Assembly: GCA_902576375.1 (NCBI GenBank)
Contig: CACGUZ010000002.1
Location: forward strand, 124,001 to 188,000
Direction of reading: 5' to 3'
Length of the DNA stretch: 64,000 nucleotides
Source of the DNA: an uncultured Pelagibacteraceae bacterium
GTDB lineage: Bacteria > Pseudomonadota > Alphaproteobacteria > Pelagibacterales > Pelagibacteraceae
The notes under the pieces were generated by a model. The model saw nothing but the letters and a program-made list of their open reading frames with translations. It searched no databases and had not been told where the DNA came from. Below, piece by piece: positions 7,406-15,544 of this stretch (position 1 is its first letter; every line of letters begins with the position of its first letter). A program made the position numbers and the translations under genes.

Positions 7406-8797
7406 ATGGTAAAAAATAAAAACAACCAGACAATATGGAATACAAGAATTAAAAATAATTCTTCTAATCTCTCACAAAAAATAGGTAGCTCTATTGATGT
7501 AGATAAAAGACTGTATAAAGAAGATATAAATGGTTCTATTGCTCATGTAGAAATGTTATTTAAACAAAAAATAATTTCTTTTAGAACAAAAAATAAAATT
7601 ATTTATGGACTAAATAAAATTGAAAAAGAAATATCCAGTAAAAAATTTGAATTTAATAAAAAATACGAGGACATTCATATTAATATTGAAAAACGACTGT
7701 TTCAAATAATTGGTGAAGAAGCGGGTTATGTTCACACAGCAAGATCAAGAAACGACCAAGTAATAACCGACTTTAAGATCTGGATTAAATCTGCAAATCA
7801 AAAAATTAGTGTGATGTTAAATAACGTAATTAAAAATTCAATTAATTTAGCTCAAAAAAACGTAGATACTATTATGCCAGGTTTTACTCATTTAAAAAAT
7901 GCACAAGCAGTTTCATTTGCACACTATCTAATGGCATACGTAGAGATGTTTAAAAGAGACAAAGACAGATTTAAGAATAATTTAGACAGTCTAAATGAAA
8001 ACCCATTAGGTGTTGCTGCATTAACTGGCACTTCATTTAACATTGACAGGAACTATACGACAAAAAAACTTGGTTTTGAAAAGCCTACAAATAATTCAAT
8101 CGACACTGTAGCGGATAGAGATTTCGTTTTAGATTTTCTTTATAGTGTTTCTGTTTGTTCGTTGCATTTATCAAGAATTTCTGAAGAATTAATTATCTGG
8201 AATTCTGATGGTTTTAATCTAATTAACCTCTCAGATAAAATAGTAACTGGTTCATCAATAATGCCACAAAAAAAAAATCCTGATCTTTTAGAGTACCTAA
8301 GAGGTAAATCTGGAATTACTTTTGGTAATTTATTTTCAATGTTTACTATATTAAAAGGATTACCTCTTTCATACTTCAAAGATCTTCAAGATGATAAAGA
8401 AATTATTTTTAAATCATATGATGTTCTTTTTCAAAGTTTAAAAGTATTTAATGAAATTCTTAAGAATGTAAGTCCTAATAAAAAAAGAATGCTTGAATTG
8501 GCATACTCAGGTTACATTACTGCAACAGATTTAGCAGATTACCTTGTTAAGAATAATTCAATGTCTTTTAGAAAAGCTTATCAAAAAACAGCTTTGCTAG
8601 TGAATTTAGCTGAAAAGAAAAAGAAAAAACTAAACCAATTATCATTGGAAGACTTAAAAAAGATAGAACCTACATTAACAAATGACGTACTAAAAGTGTT
8701 TGATTTAAAGAATTCTGTCAATTCCAAAAAATCTTATGGTGGAACATCTTTTGATAATATCAAAAAGATGATAAGGAAATATAAAAAATTAAGATGA
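7406..8797 (+). CDS. argH: Argininosuccinate lyase
   Basis: A 463-residue cytosolic enzyme of the fumarase/aspartase superfamily. It cleaves argininosuccinate to arginine and fumarate, the last step of arginine synthesis. Visible signatures are 'HTARSRNDQV' around residues 110-120, the lysine/His region 'PGFTHLKNAQ', and the family-defining mobile loop 'GSSIMPQKKNPD' with the catalytic serine. Length is standard. Its stop overlaps the start of the small lipoprotein gene by ATGA, which in turn overlaps lysA, so the three are translationally coupled. Confidence 0.96.
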   Translation: MVKNKNNQTIWNTRIKNNSSNLSQKIGSSIDVDKRLYKEDINGSIAHVEMLFKQKIISFRTKNKIIYGLNKIEKEISSKKFEFNKKYEDIHINIEKRLFQIIGEEAGYVHTARSRNDQVITDFKIWIKSANQKISVMLNNVIKNSINLAQKNVDTIMPGFTHLKNAQAVSFAHYLMAYVEMFKRDKDRFKNNLDSLNENPLGVAALTGTSFNIDRNYTTKKLGFEKPTNNSIDTVADRDFVLDFLYSVSVCSLHLSRISEELIIWNSDGFNLINLSDKIVTGSSIMPQKKNPDLLEYLRGKSGITFGNLFSMFTILKGLPLSYFKDLQDDKEIIFKSYDVLFQSLKVFNEILKNVSPNKKRMLELAYSGYITATDLADYLVKNNSMSFRKAYQKTALLVNLAEKKKKKLNQLSLEDLKKIEPTLTNDVLKVFDLKNSVNSKKSYGGTSFDNIKKMIRKYKKLR

Positions 8798-8928
8798 TTA
8801 AAAAAATTACATTTGTTATTTTAGTTTGTTGTTCTTTAGTTTCTTGTGGAAAGAAAGGTGATCCTGAATATAAAGCCTTAAATCAAGAAATTAAAATACC
8901 AACAATTATAATTAACAAAACTTCATGA
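8794..8928 (+). CDS. lptM: Small lipoprotein LptM (YifL family)
   Basis: A 44-residue lipoprotein: a basic N-terminus, a hydrophobic core and a lipobox LVSC with Cys18, followed at once by 'CGKKGDPEY'. This matches the short CGxKGPLY-like signature of LptM/YifL, which assists disulfide maturation of the LptD-LptE LPS translocon. It overlaps argH by four bases (ATGA at 8794) and lysA by four bases (ATGA at 8925). The position next to lysA or dapF is the usual place for this family. The C-terminal tail is short and unconserved. Confidence 0.85.
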   Translation: MIKKITFVILVCCSLVSCGKKGDPEYKALNQEIKIPTIIINKTS

Positions 8929-10139
8929 AATACATTAACAAAAGACTAACATTGGAAAAAGTCAACTTCCAGAAGATAGCTAAAAAATTTGGAACACCTT
9001 TTTATTGTTATTCATATTCAAAATTAAAAGAAAATGTAAACAAATTTAAAGAAAATTTTAAATCTTTTTCACCTTTAATTTGTTTTGCAGTTAAAGCGAA
9101 TACTAATGTTAATTTAATTAGAGAAATTAAAAAATTTGGTTTAGGGGCTGATGTAGTTTCTTTAGGTGAACTTATGATAGCCATAAAAGCAGGAATAAAA
9201 CCAAATAAAATAGTATTTTCTGGAGTTGGAAAAACTTCTAGTGAATTGAATTTTGCAATAAATAAAAAAATACTACTCATTAATGCTGAGTCATTAAGTG
9301 AAATAATGGAAATAAATAGACTTGCAAAATTAAGGAACAAAAAAGTGAGGGTTGGAGTTAGACTTAATCCTAATACAGATGCAAAAACACTAAATCAAAT
9401 TTCTACAGGAAAAAAAGAGAATAAATTTGGAGTAAATAAAAATACATTTTATAAAATTGTGGATTTTTGTAAAAGTTCAAAAAATATAGACTTAAAATGT
9501 TTGAGTGTTCACATAGGTAGTCAAATTTTAGATCATAATCCCTATAGGAAAATGCTTAAAGCTGTCAGTCATATCTTAGATAAGACTAATCATCAATTTG
9601 AATTTATTGATTTAGGTGGAGGCATGGGAATTAATTATTCTAATAAAGACAAAACACTTAATTATAAAAAGTATAACACTGCAATAAATAATTTTCTCAA
9701 AAAACATAAAGTAAAAATTATTTTTGAACCTGGAAGATCTATAATTGGCAATACTGGTATGTTAATTAGTAAAGTTATTTATATTAAAGACAGTGGCAGT
9801 AAAAAATTTATAATTTTAGATGCTGCTATGAATGATCTTATGAGACCCGCATTATATGGGGCATTACATAGGACATTGCCAGTAATAAAATCGAGTAAAA
9901 TATCAAATAAACCTTATGAATTCGTTGGTCCAATTTGCGAAAGCACTGATAAATTTATAACATTAAAAAAATTTCAAAAATTAGAGGAAAAAGATTTAAT
10001 AGCTATATGCGATGTTGGCGCGTACGGTATGTCTTTAAGCTCAAATTATAATTTAAGACCTAAACCAATAGAATTATTAATTAAAGGTTCAAAAATTAAT
10101 GTAATTAGAAAAAGACAAAAGCACACGGAAATAATCTAG
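8925..10139 (+). CDS. lysA: Diaminopimelate decarboxylase
   Basis: A 404-residue PLP enzyme of fold III that converts meso-diaminopimelate to lysine. The PLP lysine lies in 'CFAVKANTN' (about residue 58). Glycine-rich phosphate binding shows as 'DLGGGMGI', followed by 'EPGRSIIGN', the 'CESTDKF' active-site motif and the C-terminal 'GAYGMSLSSNYN'. Length and motifs are normal. It is coupled to lptM through ATGA. dapB lies elsewhere in the window (55023), so two steps of the DAP/lysine pathway are represented. Confidence 0.96.
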   Translation: MKYINKRLTLEKVNFQKIAKKFGTPFYCYSYSKLKENVNKFKENFKSFSPLICFAVKANTNVNLIREIKKFGLGADVVSLGELMIAIKAGIKPNKIVFSGVGKTSSELNFAINKKILLINAESLSEIMEINRLAKLRNKKVRVGVRLNPNTDAKTLNQISTGKKENKFGVNKNTFYKIVDFCKSSKNIDLKCLSVHIGSQILDHNPYRKMLKAVSHILDKTNHQFEFIDLGGGMGINYSNKDKTLNYKKYNTAINNFLKKHKVKIIFEPGRSIIGNTGMLISKVIYIKDSGSKKFIILDAAMNDLMRPALYGALHRTLPVIKSSKISNKPYEFVGPICESTDKFITLKKFQKLEEKDLIAICDVGAYGMSLSSNYNLRPKPIELLIKGSKINVIRKRQKHTEII

Positions 10140-10150
10140 CTTTTGACACA

Positions 10151-10852
10151 ATGTTAAGAAACTTTATATTTTCATTATTTTTTTTTACTGGAATTATTAT
10201 TATTTCAATAATTTTTTTGCCCTCGTTTTTCTTACCTAAACAAGTAGTATTATTCGGTGGTAAGCTAATGGGTCACTGGACGAGTTTTTGCTTAAAATTC
10301 TTTCTTTCAACAAAAATAATAATTAAAGGGACTGAAAATATTATTAGAGACGAAAAATTTTTTATAGCAGCATCACATCAATCGATGTTTGAAACTTTCT
10401 TTCTTCAAACTTTATTTAACTCACCTGTATTTATTCTTAAGAAGGAGTTGTTATTAATACCTATATTCGGATGGTATTTAAAAAAGATTGGATCTATATC
10501 AGTTAAAAGAGGTCAAATTACAAAAGATAATCTCAGTTTTTATGACGAAATCTCAAGTGTAGTTACTAATTCAGATAGACCTTTAATAATTTTTCCTCAA
10601 GGAACTAGAGTTTTACCTGATGAAAGACCACCTTTTAAAAAAGGAGCCTCTAGAATTTATGAAAAACTTAAAATTGCTTGCCAACCAGTTGCAATTAATT
10701 CTGGATATGTCTGGCCTAAATCAGGAAGAAAAATTAGCAATAGAACTATTACTATATCTATAATGCAAAGAATAAATAATGATTTGGAAAAAGAAGTATT
10801 TCTTAAAACTTTAGAGAATAAAATTTATTCCGAATTAAATCTTATAGATTAG
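10151..10852 (+). CDS. plsC: 1-acyl-sn-glycerol-3-phosphate acyltransferase
   Basis: A 233-residue membrane-anchored acyltransferase that makes phosphatidic acid from lysophosphatidate. It has an N-terminal hydrophobic helix (about 5-28), the catalytic block 'SHQSMFET' near residue 75 and the substrate motif 'FPQGTRVLP' near 150. The catalytic motif is HX4E rather than HX4D; this variant is, to my knowledge, seen in other alphaproteobacterial PlsC proteins. It follows lysA by 11 bases and its 3' end overlaps dnaN (convergent) by four bases. Confidence 0.9.
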   Translation: MLRNFIFSLFFFTGIIIISIIFLPSFFLPKQVVLFGGKLMGHWTSFCLKFFLSTKIIIKGTENIIRDEKFFIAASHQSMFETFFLQTLFNSPVFILKKELLLIPIFGWYLKKIGSISVKRGQITKDNLSFYDEISSVVTNSDRPLIIFPQGTRVLPDERPPFKKGASRIYEKLKIACQPVAINSGYVWPKSGRKISNRTITISIMQRINNDLEKEVFLKTLENKIYSELNLID

Positions 10853-11961
10853 CCTTTCATGGGCATCACCACATAGATACTATCAAAATCACTCGGGTCT
10901 TTTATTAAAGCTGGAGATCCTGTATCGTTTAAAAATAACTCTATTTTTTCCCCATCAAGCTGTGAAGCAACATCTATTAAATATCTTGAATTGAAACTAA
11001 TTTCTAAATCATGATCAAATTGAACACCTAGGGTTTCATTTCCATCACCACTGGTAGTATTATTAACAGAAAGATTTAGTGTATCCTTTGACAATTTAAA
11101 CTTAACCCCATCTTTTTTATCTAGAGATACTGATGCGACTCTATCGATAGATCCTAAAAATGATTTAAGATTTGTCTCTAATTTTTTTTGATTATTTTTA
11201 GGAATTACCTGTACATAATTTGGAAATTTTCCATCAATCAATTTAGAGATCAAAATACTATTAGTTAATTCAAACTTAATTTTTGATTTTAAGTTAGATA
11301 TTTTAAGGTCGCCATCATAATTATCTAGTAAAGAGCAAAGCTGGAAGATAGTTTTTTTTGGAAGAATAATTGGTTCAAAATTTATTTTTTCGTTTAATCT
11401 TATTTTTGAAATTGACATCCTATGACTATCAGTTGCAACAGCAGTCAAATAGATCTTATCCTCAACTTCAGTTTGATGAAAATATATACCACTTAAGTAA
11501 TGACGTGTTTCATCATTCGATATTGAAAACTTACACTTATTAAGTAACTTTAAAAAAAGTTTCGAATTAATTGCAAAAGTGTTATCATTAAAATTTTCGT
11601 CGGTAAGCGGAAACTCTGAGGAATTTATACAATTTAGATTAAATATTGATTTTTCAGACTCTAGTTGAAGTTTGTTTTGGCTATTCATTGATAAGTTTAA
11701 TTTTTTGTCTGAAGAAAATTTTCTAACAATATCAAACATAATTGATGAAGTTGTAGTTGTATTTCCCTCCTCTAAAATTTCAACATTTTCAATTTGATGA
11801 ATAAAAATCAAATCAAGATCTGTGGCTGTGATTGTTAATTTTGAGTCACTTGCATTTAGTAAAACATTAGAAAGTATCTGTAACGTACTTCTTTTTTCAA
11901 TAACACCTTGACAGTAACTTAACGCTTCCTGAAGTTCTTTTTGATTAACGTTAAATTTCAT
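10849..11961 (-). CDS. dnaN: DNA polymerase III beta sliding clamp
   Basis: A 370-residue processivity clamp with the three-domain arrangement of the family. N-terminal 'LQEALSYCQGVIEKRSTLQILSNVLL', the central 'ETRHYLSGIYFH' region and the C-terminal 'YVVMPMKG' (equivalent to the conserved V-MP-M end) identify it. It forms a dimeric ring that tethers the replicase and recruits repair factors. Its ATG overlaps the dnaA stop (ATGA at 11958-11961), so the pair is expressed together and in fixed ratio. It is convergent with plsC. Confidence 0.97.
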   Translation of the reverse strand: MKFNVNQKELQEALSYCQGVIEKRSTLQILSNVLLNASDSKLTITATDLDLIFIHQIENVEILEEGNTTTTSSIMFDIVRKFSSDKKLNLSMNSQNKLQLESEKSIFNLNCINSSEFPLTDENFNDNTFAINSKLFLKLLNKCKFSISNDETRHYLSGIYFHQTEVEDKIYLTAVATDSHRMSISKIRLNEKINFEPIILPKKTIFQLCSLLDNYDGDLKISNLKSKIKFELTNSILISKLIDGKFPNYVQVIPKNNQKKLETNLKSFLGSIDRVASVSLDKKDGVKFKLSKDTLNLSVNNTTSGDGNETLGVQFDHDLEISFNSRYLIDVASQLDGEKIELFLNDTGSPALIKDPSDFDSIYVVMPMKG

Positions 11962-13358
11962 ACTTCTTTATTATATAAAATAATATTTTTTAATTTATTT
12001 ATATTATTGTTCATATCTGGATTTTTTTCTTTTAATTTTTCAATTGTTTTTACAGAATGAATTATAGTCGTATGATCCCGATTTGAAAATTCTCGTCCTA
12101 TTTCTGGTAATGATTTTGTGGTTAAAATTTTAGTTAGGTAAATAGCTGTCTGTCTTGGTCTAACTAAATATCTTGATCTTCTTGAGGATAACATCTCATT
12201 TTTACTAATTTTAAAAAATTTACAGACAATTGTTTGTATTGAGTCTATTGTTACGTTATTTTCTGTTAAATTTAATAAATCTTTCAAAATAATCTTTGTC
12301 TCGGATAAACTTGGTAGTTTGTTATAAATCCTCGAAAATGAAATTATACGATTTATTGCTCCAACTAATTCCCTTACATTAGTGGTAATTTTATTACTTA
12401 TAAAATCTTGAATTTCATCTGTAACATTTACTTTGTCAGCATATAGGGTGGTTAATTCATTTATCTTGTGATCGATGATCTTTCTTCTTAAATCATACTC
12501 AGGTTTTTGAATATCTACAACTAGACCTCCAGAGAATCTTGATTTAATTCTTTCTTGAATTCGAGATAATTTATTTGGTGGTCTATCAGCTGAAACAATT
12601 ATTTGTGACTCTTTATCCAAAAGTGCATTAAAAGTATGAAAAAACTCTTCCTGCATGGCTTCTTTGCCATTCATGAACTGAATATCGTCTATTAATAAAA
12701 CATCTGTATTTCTAAAATACTCTTTAAATTTTACCATATCGTTAGATTTAATTGATTTTACAAATTGATACATAAAACGTTCAGCTGAAATAAACATCAC
12801 TTTTTTGTTTTTGTTCATTTCGTAGCCTATAGAATTTAGAAGATGAGTTTTACCTAAACCTACGCCTCCATATATATAAAGTGGATTATAATGAGAAATA
12901 TTCTCAGATACCTTTAAAGAAGCTTCAAAAGCTATTTTATTACTTGAGCCGGTTAAAAAGTTTTCAAATCTTTTATTGGGATCTATTCGACTATACTGGA
13001 GATGAGAGTTTTTGATAAATGTGACTTTTTGAGTTTCTTTTATTTGATTAAAATCATCAAATTTTTCACTTTTATTATCTTTTTTTTCTATAATTTTAAA
13101 TTCTATCCTTATAATTTGCTTTTTATGTTTTCTGATAGTTTGTAAAATCTGATCTAAGTATCTTGAAGTGATCCAGTCACGAATAAACCTGGTAGGGACA
13201 GTTAATAAGATATAATTATTAAACTCTTCGTGTAAATCAATTTTTTTTATCCAGCTTTCATAAACTTCTTTTCCTAATTTAAGTTTTAATTCAGACTGAA
13301 TAAGTTTCCAATCAAGAATAATCTTATCAAAACTTTTATTTGTATGCGTATTGTTCAT
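11958..13358 (-). CDS. dnaA: Chromosomal replication initiator DnaA
   Basis: A 466-residue initiator. Domain I is at the N-terminus ('IQSELKLKLGKEVYESWIKKI'), followed by a short variable linker. The AAA+ domain has Walker A 'GGVGLGKT' at 164-171 and Walker B 'VLLIDDIQF'. C-terminal domain IV has the DNA-binding signature 'SNRDHTTIIHSVKTIE'. DnaA-ATP binds 9-mer boxes to open the origin. It is followed by dnaN with an ATGA overlap and preceded by rpsT on the same strand, a standard alphaproteobacterial order. The mRNA leader contains a GGAG-TCT-CTCC inverted repeat just before the start. Confidence 0.97.
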   Translation of the reverse strand: MNNTHTNKSFDKIILDWKLIQSELKLKLGKEVYESWIKKIDLHEEFNNYILLTVPTRFIRDWITSRYLDQILQTIRKHKKQIIRIEFKIIEKKDNKSEKFDDFNQIKETQKVTFIKNSHLQYSRIDPNKRFENFLTGSSNKIAFEASLKVSENISHYNPLYIYGGVGLGKTHLLNSIGYEMNKNKKVMFISAERFMYQFVKSIKSNDMVKFKEYFRNTDVLLIDDIQFMNGKEAMQEEFFHTFNALLDKESQIIVSADRPPNKLSRIQERIKSRFSGGLVVDIQKPEYDLRRKIIDHKINELTTLYADKVNVTDEIQDFISNKITTNVRELVGAINRIISFSRIYNKLPSLSETKIILKDLLNLTENNVTIDSIQTIVCKFFKISKNEMLSSRRSRYLVRPRQTAIYLTKILTTKSLPEIGREFSNRDHTTIIHSVKTIEKLKEKNPDMNNNINKLKNIILYNKEV

Positions 13359-13630
13359 ATTTTCGGAGAGACTCCAGTTACATCAAGAATGAGGGTTATT
13401 GCAACAAATTATTTTGTTAAACTGAAAATAAATAAAATCTGGGATTGTGTAAAAAATTTTTTTTAAAAATTTCTTTGACAAATTTTTTTTTTATGTATCG
13501 AAAAAATAAATAAAATTTGTAATTGAATTAAATATAATATTTTTTTACTAATTCTAAATATTGTAATTTAAGATTAACGCGTCATATATGAAGCGTATTC
13601 TTTAAGTTGAATCAACTTGAGGTATAGAAA
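13359..13630. other. dnaA-rpsT intergenic region with several inverted repeats
   Basis: This 272-base gene-free stretch is very AT-rich. It contains GGAG-AGA-CTCC at 13365-13375, AACAAA-TTAT-TTTGTT at 13403-13418, an imperfect 20-bp palindrome ACGC...GCGT at 13577-13596 (one mismatch) and AAGTTGA-A-TCAACTT at 13604-13618. The last lies just downstream of the rpsT stop and may help end or stabilise that message, although it lacks a clear U tract. I see no good cluster of DnaA boxes, so I do not call an origin. Confidence 0.5.
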
Positions 13631-13891
13631 TTATAAGGAACTTATTTTTTTTGTTATTCTTGATACATTCCTAGATGCATTTTGTTTTTTTATAATTCCA
13701 GTTTTAGCAATCTTCATTAACTCAGAATTCAACTTGGGTAAGAACTTTAAAGCTTCTGATTTTTTTTTATTTTCAATCAGAACGTTCATCTTTTTTAATG
13801 CAATTTTGTATCTACTTTTTCTAGCTTTGTTAACTGCGGTTTGTTTAGATATTCGTCTAATTCTTTTAATTGCTGATTTTGTATTAGCCAT
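13631..13891 (-). CDS. rpsT: 30S ribosomal protein S20
   Basis: An 86-residue very basic helical protein starting 'MANTKSAIKRIRRISKQTAVNKA', the universal S20 N-terminus, with the 'KKSEALKFLPKLNSELMKIAKTGII' middle and 'NASRNVSRITKKI' end. It binds 16S rRNA helices in the 30S body. It lies between mutM and dnaA on the same strand as dnaA. A good promoter sits so close to the ATG (see 13903-13931) that the message should be nearly leaderless. Confidence 0.97.
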   Translation of the reverse strand: MANTKSAIKRIRRISKQTAVNKARKSRYKIALKKMNVLIENKKKSEALKFLPKLNSELMKIAKTGIIKKQNASRNVSRITKKISSL

Positions 13892-13902
13892 AATTTTGCA
13901 AG

Positions 13903-13931
13903 GGTATAATCGCTTAAATAGGCCCGGTCAA
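13903..13931 (-). promoter_or_regulatory. Promoter of rpsT (near-leaderless transcript)
   Basis: On the minus strand TTGACC (13926-13931) is separated by exactly 17 bases from TATACC (13903-13908). Transcription would begin around 13896, about five bases before the ATG at 13891. That leaves no room for a ribosome-binding site, in keeping with the absence of one. Confidence 0.55.
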
Positions 13932-13942
13932 TAATATATTTA

Positions 13943-14806
13943 TTATTTTTGACATATTTCACAAAAAAATGTTGACCTATTTGATTGAGTTATTTTACTA
14001 ATTGTCCCCGTACAACTAAATCTTTTACATTTTTGTTTATCTCTACCATAAACCTTGAACTCTTTTTGAAAATTACCTTGATCACCTTTTGTATTTTTAA
14101 AGTCTCTTATGGTTGATCCACCTTTTCTTATAGCATTTTGTAAAATTTTTCTTGAATTTATAACTATTTCTTTACATTGATTTTTTTTCAAATATTTAGC
14201 TGATAACGAAGGATTAATTTTTGATGAATATAAAATTTCACTTGCGTAAATATTTCCAATTCCAGATACAAAATTTTGATCTAATAAAAAATTTTTTATA
14301 TTCTTGTCTTTTTTTTTGAAATAATTAACCAAATACTTTGAATTAAATTTTTTATCAAAAGGTTCTGGCCCAAAATTTTGAAACTTTTTTTTTAGACTAT
14401 TAAAATCATCTAAAAATTGAAAGTATCCAAATCTTCTTGGATCATTATAAATTACCTTCATATACTTAAAAAAAAATTCTACATGATTGTGATTCTTGGG
14501 CAAATTTGGTGAATTATAAAAACTAGCGTTGGTGGGGAGATTGTTTTTCTTATTTTTAATAATATGAATTGTTCCTGACATTCCTAGGTGGATTATACAA
14601 AAACTTTTATTTTCCAGCTCAATAATCAAATATTTTGAGAATCTTTTGATATTTAAAATAAATTTATTTTTCAGCTTTTTTTCAAAGGAGGTTTCCAACT
14701 TAAATCTTAAGTTTCTATTTCTAACCAAAACTTTATTGATTTTTTTACCCTTTATATTTTTTAATAAAGATTGTCGGACTATTTCTACTTCTGGTAATTC
14801 TGGCAT
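13943..14806 (-). CDS. mutM: Formamidopyrimidine-DNA glycosylase
   Basis: A 287-residue base-excision repair enzyme that removes 8-oxoguanine and nicks the AP site. The mature N-terminus Pro2-Glu3 ('MPELPEVE') is catalytic. 'VSGIGNIYASEILY' carries the helix-two-turn-helix, 'GRDKQKC' leads into the C-terminal zinc finger, and the latter is C-x4-C...C-x2-C ('CKRFSC', 'CEIC'). The C-x4-C spacing is usual in alphaproteobacteria. It is divergent from ubiE and upstream of rpsT on the same strand, a conserved layout. Confidence 0.95.
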   Translation of the reverse strand: MPELPEVEIVRQSLLKNIKGKKINKVLVRNRNLRFKLETSFEKKLKNKFILNIKRFSKYLIIELENKSFCIIHLGMSGTIHIIKNKKNNLPTNASFYNSPNLPKNHNHVEFFFKYMKVIYNDPRRFGYFQFLDDFNSLKKKFQNFGPEPFDKKFNSKYLVNYFKKKDKNIKNFLLDQNFVSGIGNIYASEILYSSKINPSLSAKYLKKNQCKEIVINSRKILQNAIRKGGSTIRDFKNTKGDQGNFQKEFKVYGRDKQKCKRFSCTGTISKITQSNRSTFFCEICQK

Positions 14807-14839
14807 TTACTATTATATTAAATGAATAATTAATTAAAA

Positions 14840-15544
14840 ATGCAACAACATCTTCAAAATAAAAAAGGATTAGTTCAGGGTGTATTTGATCAAGTTTTTG
14901 ATAGATATGATTTAATGAATGATTTTATGTCATTTGGAATACATAGACTGTGGAAAAAAAACTTAATCAATATGATGGGACCATCGAAAAACAAAAGCTT
15001 GATTGATGTTGCTTGTGGTACTGGGGATATAGGGAAACTTTATTTAGATAACACAGATGTTAACAATCACATTACTTGTATAGATCCAAATAAAGGAATG
15101 GTGGCTAAAGGAAAAGAGAAGCTTAAAAATTATAAAAATGTAAAATGGCTAATATCCAATGCAGAAAAACTTCCTCTTAAAAGTAATTCGTTTGATTTTT
15201 ATACTATTAGTTTTGGATTGAGAAACACAAAGGATTTGGATAAATCTCTATCAGAGGCATATAGAGTTTTAAAAAAAGGTGGAAGATTTTTTTGTTTAGA
15301 ATTTTCCAAAATACAGAATGATAACTTAGAATTTATCTACAAAAAATATTCTAAATTAATTCCTTTAATTGGTAAATACGTTGTTGGACAAAGAGAACCC
15401 TATGATTATCTAATCGAAAGTATTGATAATTTTGTCAATCAAGAAGAGCTTTTAGAATATATGAAAACAAATAAATTTCAAAAATGCAATTACAGGAACT
15501 TCTCCAATGGAATAATATCTATACATAGTGGTTGGAAAGTTTAA
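14840..15544 (+). CDS. ubiE: Ubiquinone/menaquinone C-methyltransferase UbiE
   Basis: A 234-residue SAM-dependent class I methyltransferase acting on C2 of the ubiquinone ring. 'YDLMNDFMSFGIHRLWK' near the N-terminus and 'DVACGTGDIGKLY' (SAM motif I, about 53-65) are family signatures, with 'SFGLRN' and 'RVLKKGGRFFCLEFSK' further on. Its stop overlaps the ubiB ATG as TAATG, so the two ubiquinone genes are coupled. It is divergent from mutM with 33 bases between. Confidence 0.95.
   Translation: MQQHLQNKKGLVQGVFDQVFDRYDLMNDFMSFGIHRLWKKNLINMMGPSKNKSLIDVACGTGDIGKLYLDNTDVNNHITCIDPNKGMVAKGKEKLKNYKNVKWLISNAEKLPLKSNSFDFYTISFGLRNTKDLDKSLSEAYRVLKKGGRFFCLEFSKIQNDNLEFIYKKYSKLIPLIGKYVVGQREPYDYLIESIDNFVNQEELLEYMKTNKFQKCNYRNFSNGIISIHSGWKV

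Noticed and set aside
13440-13580. Possible replication origin with DnaA boxes next to dnaA
   Set aside because: The region is AT-rich, but the best 9-mer (TTTTACACA) matches the DnaA box at only 7 of 9 positions and there is no cluster. No GC-skew evidence can be had from this window by eye.
13617-13934. 105-codon frame antisense to rpsT
   Set aside because: It lies fully over the S20 gene on the other strand, and its hydrophobic composition is what antisense reading of lysine-rich AT-rich codons gives. There is no start signal.
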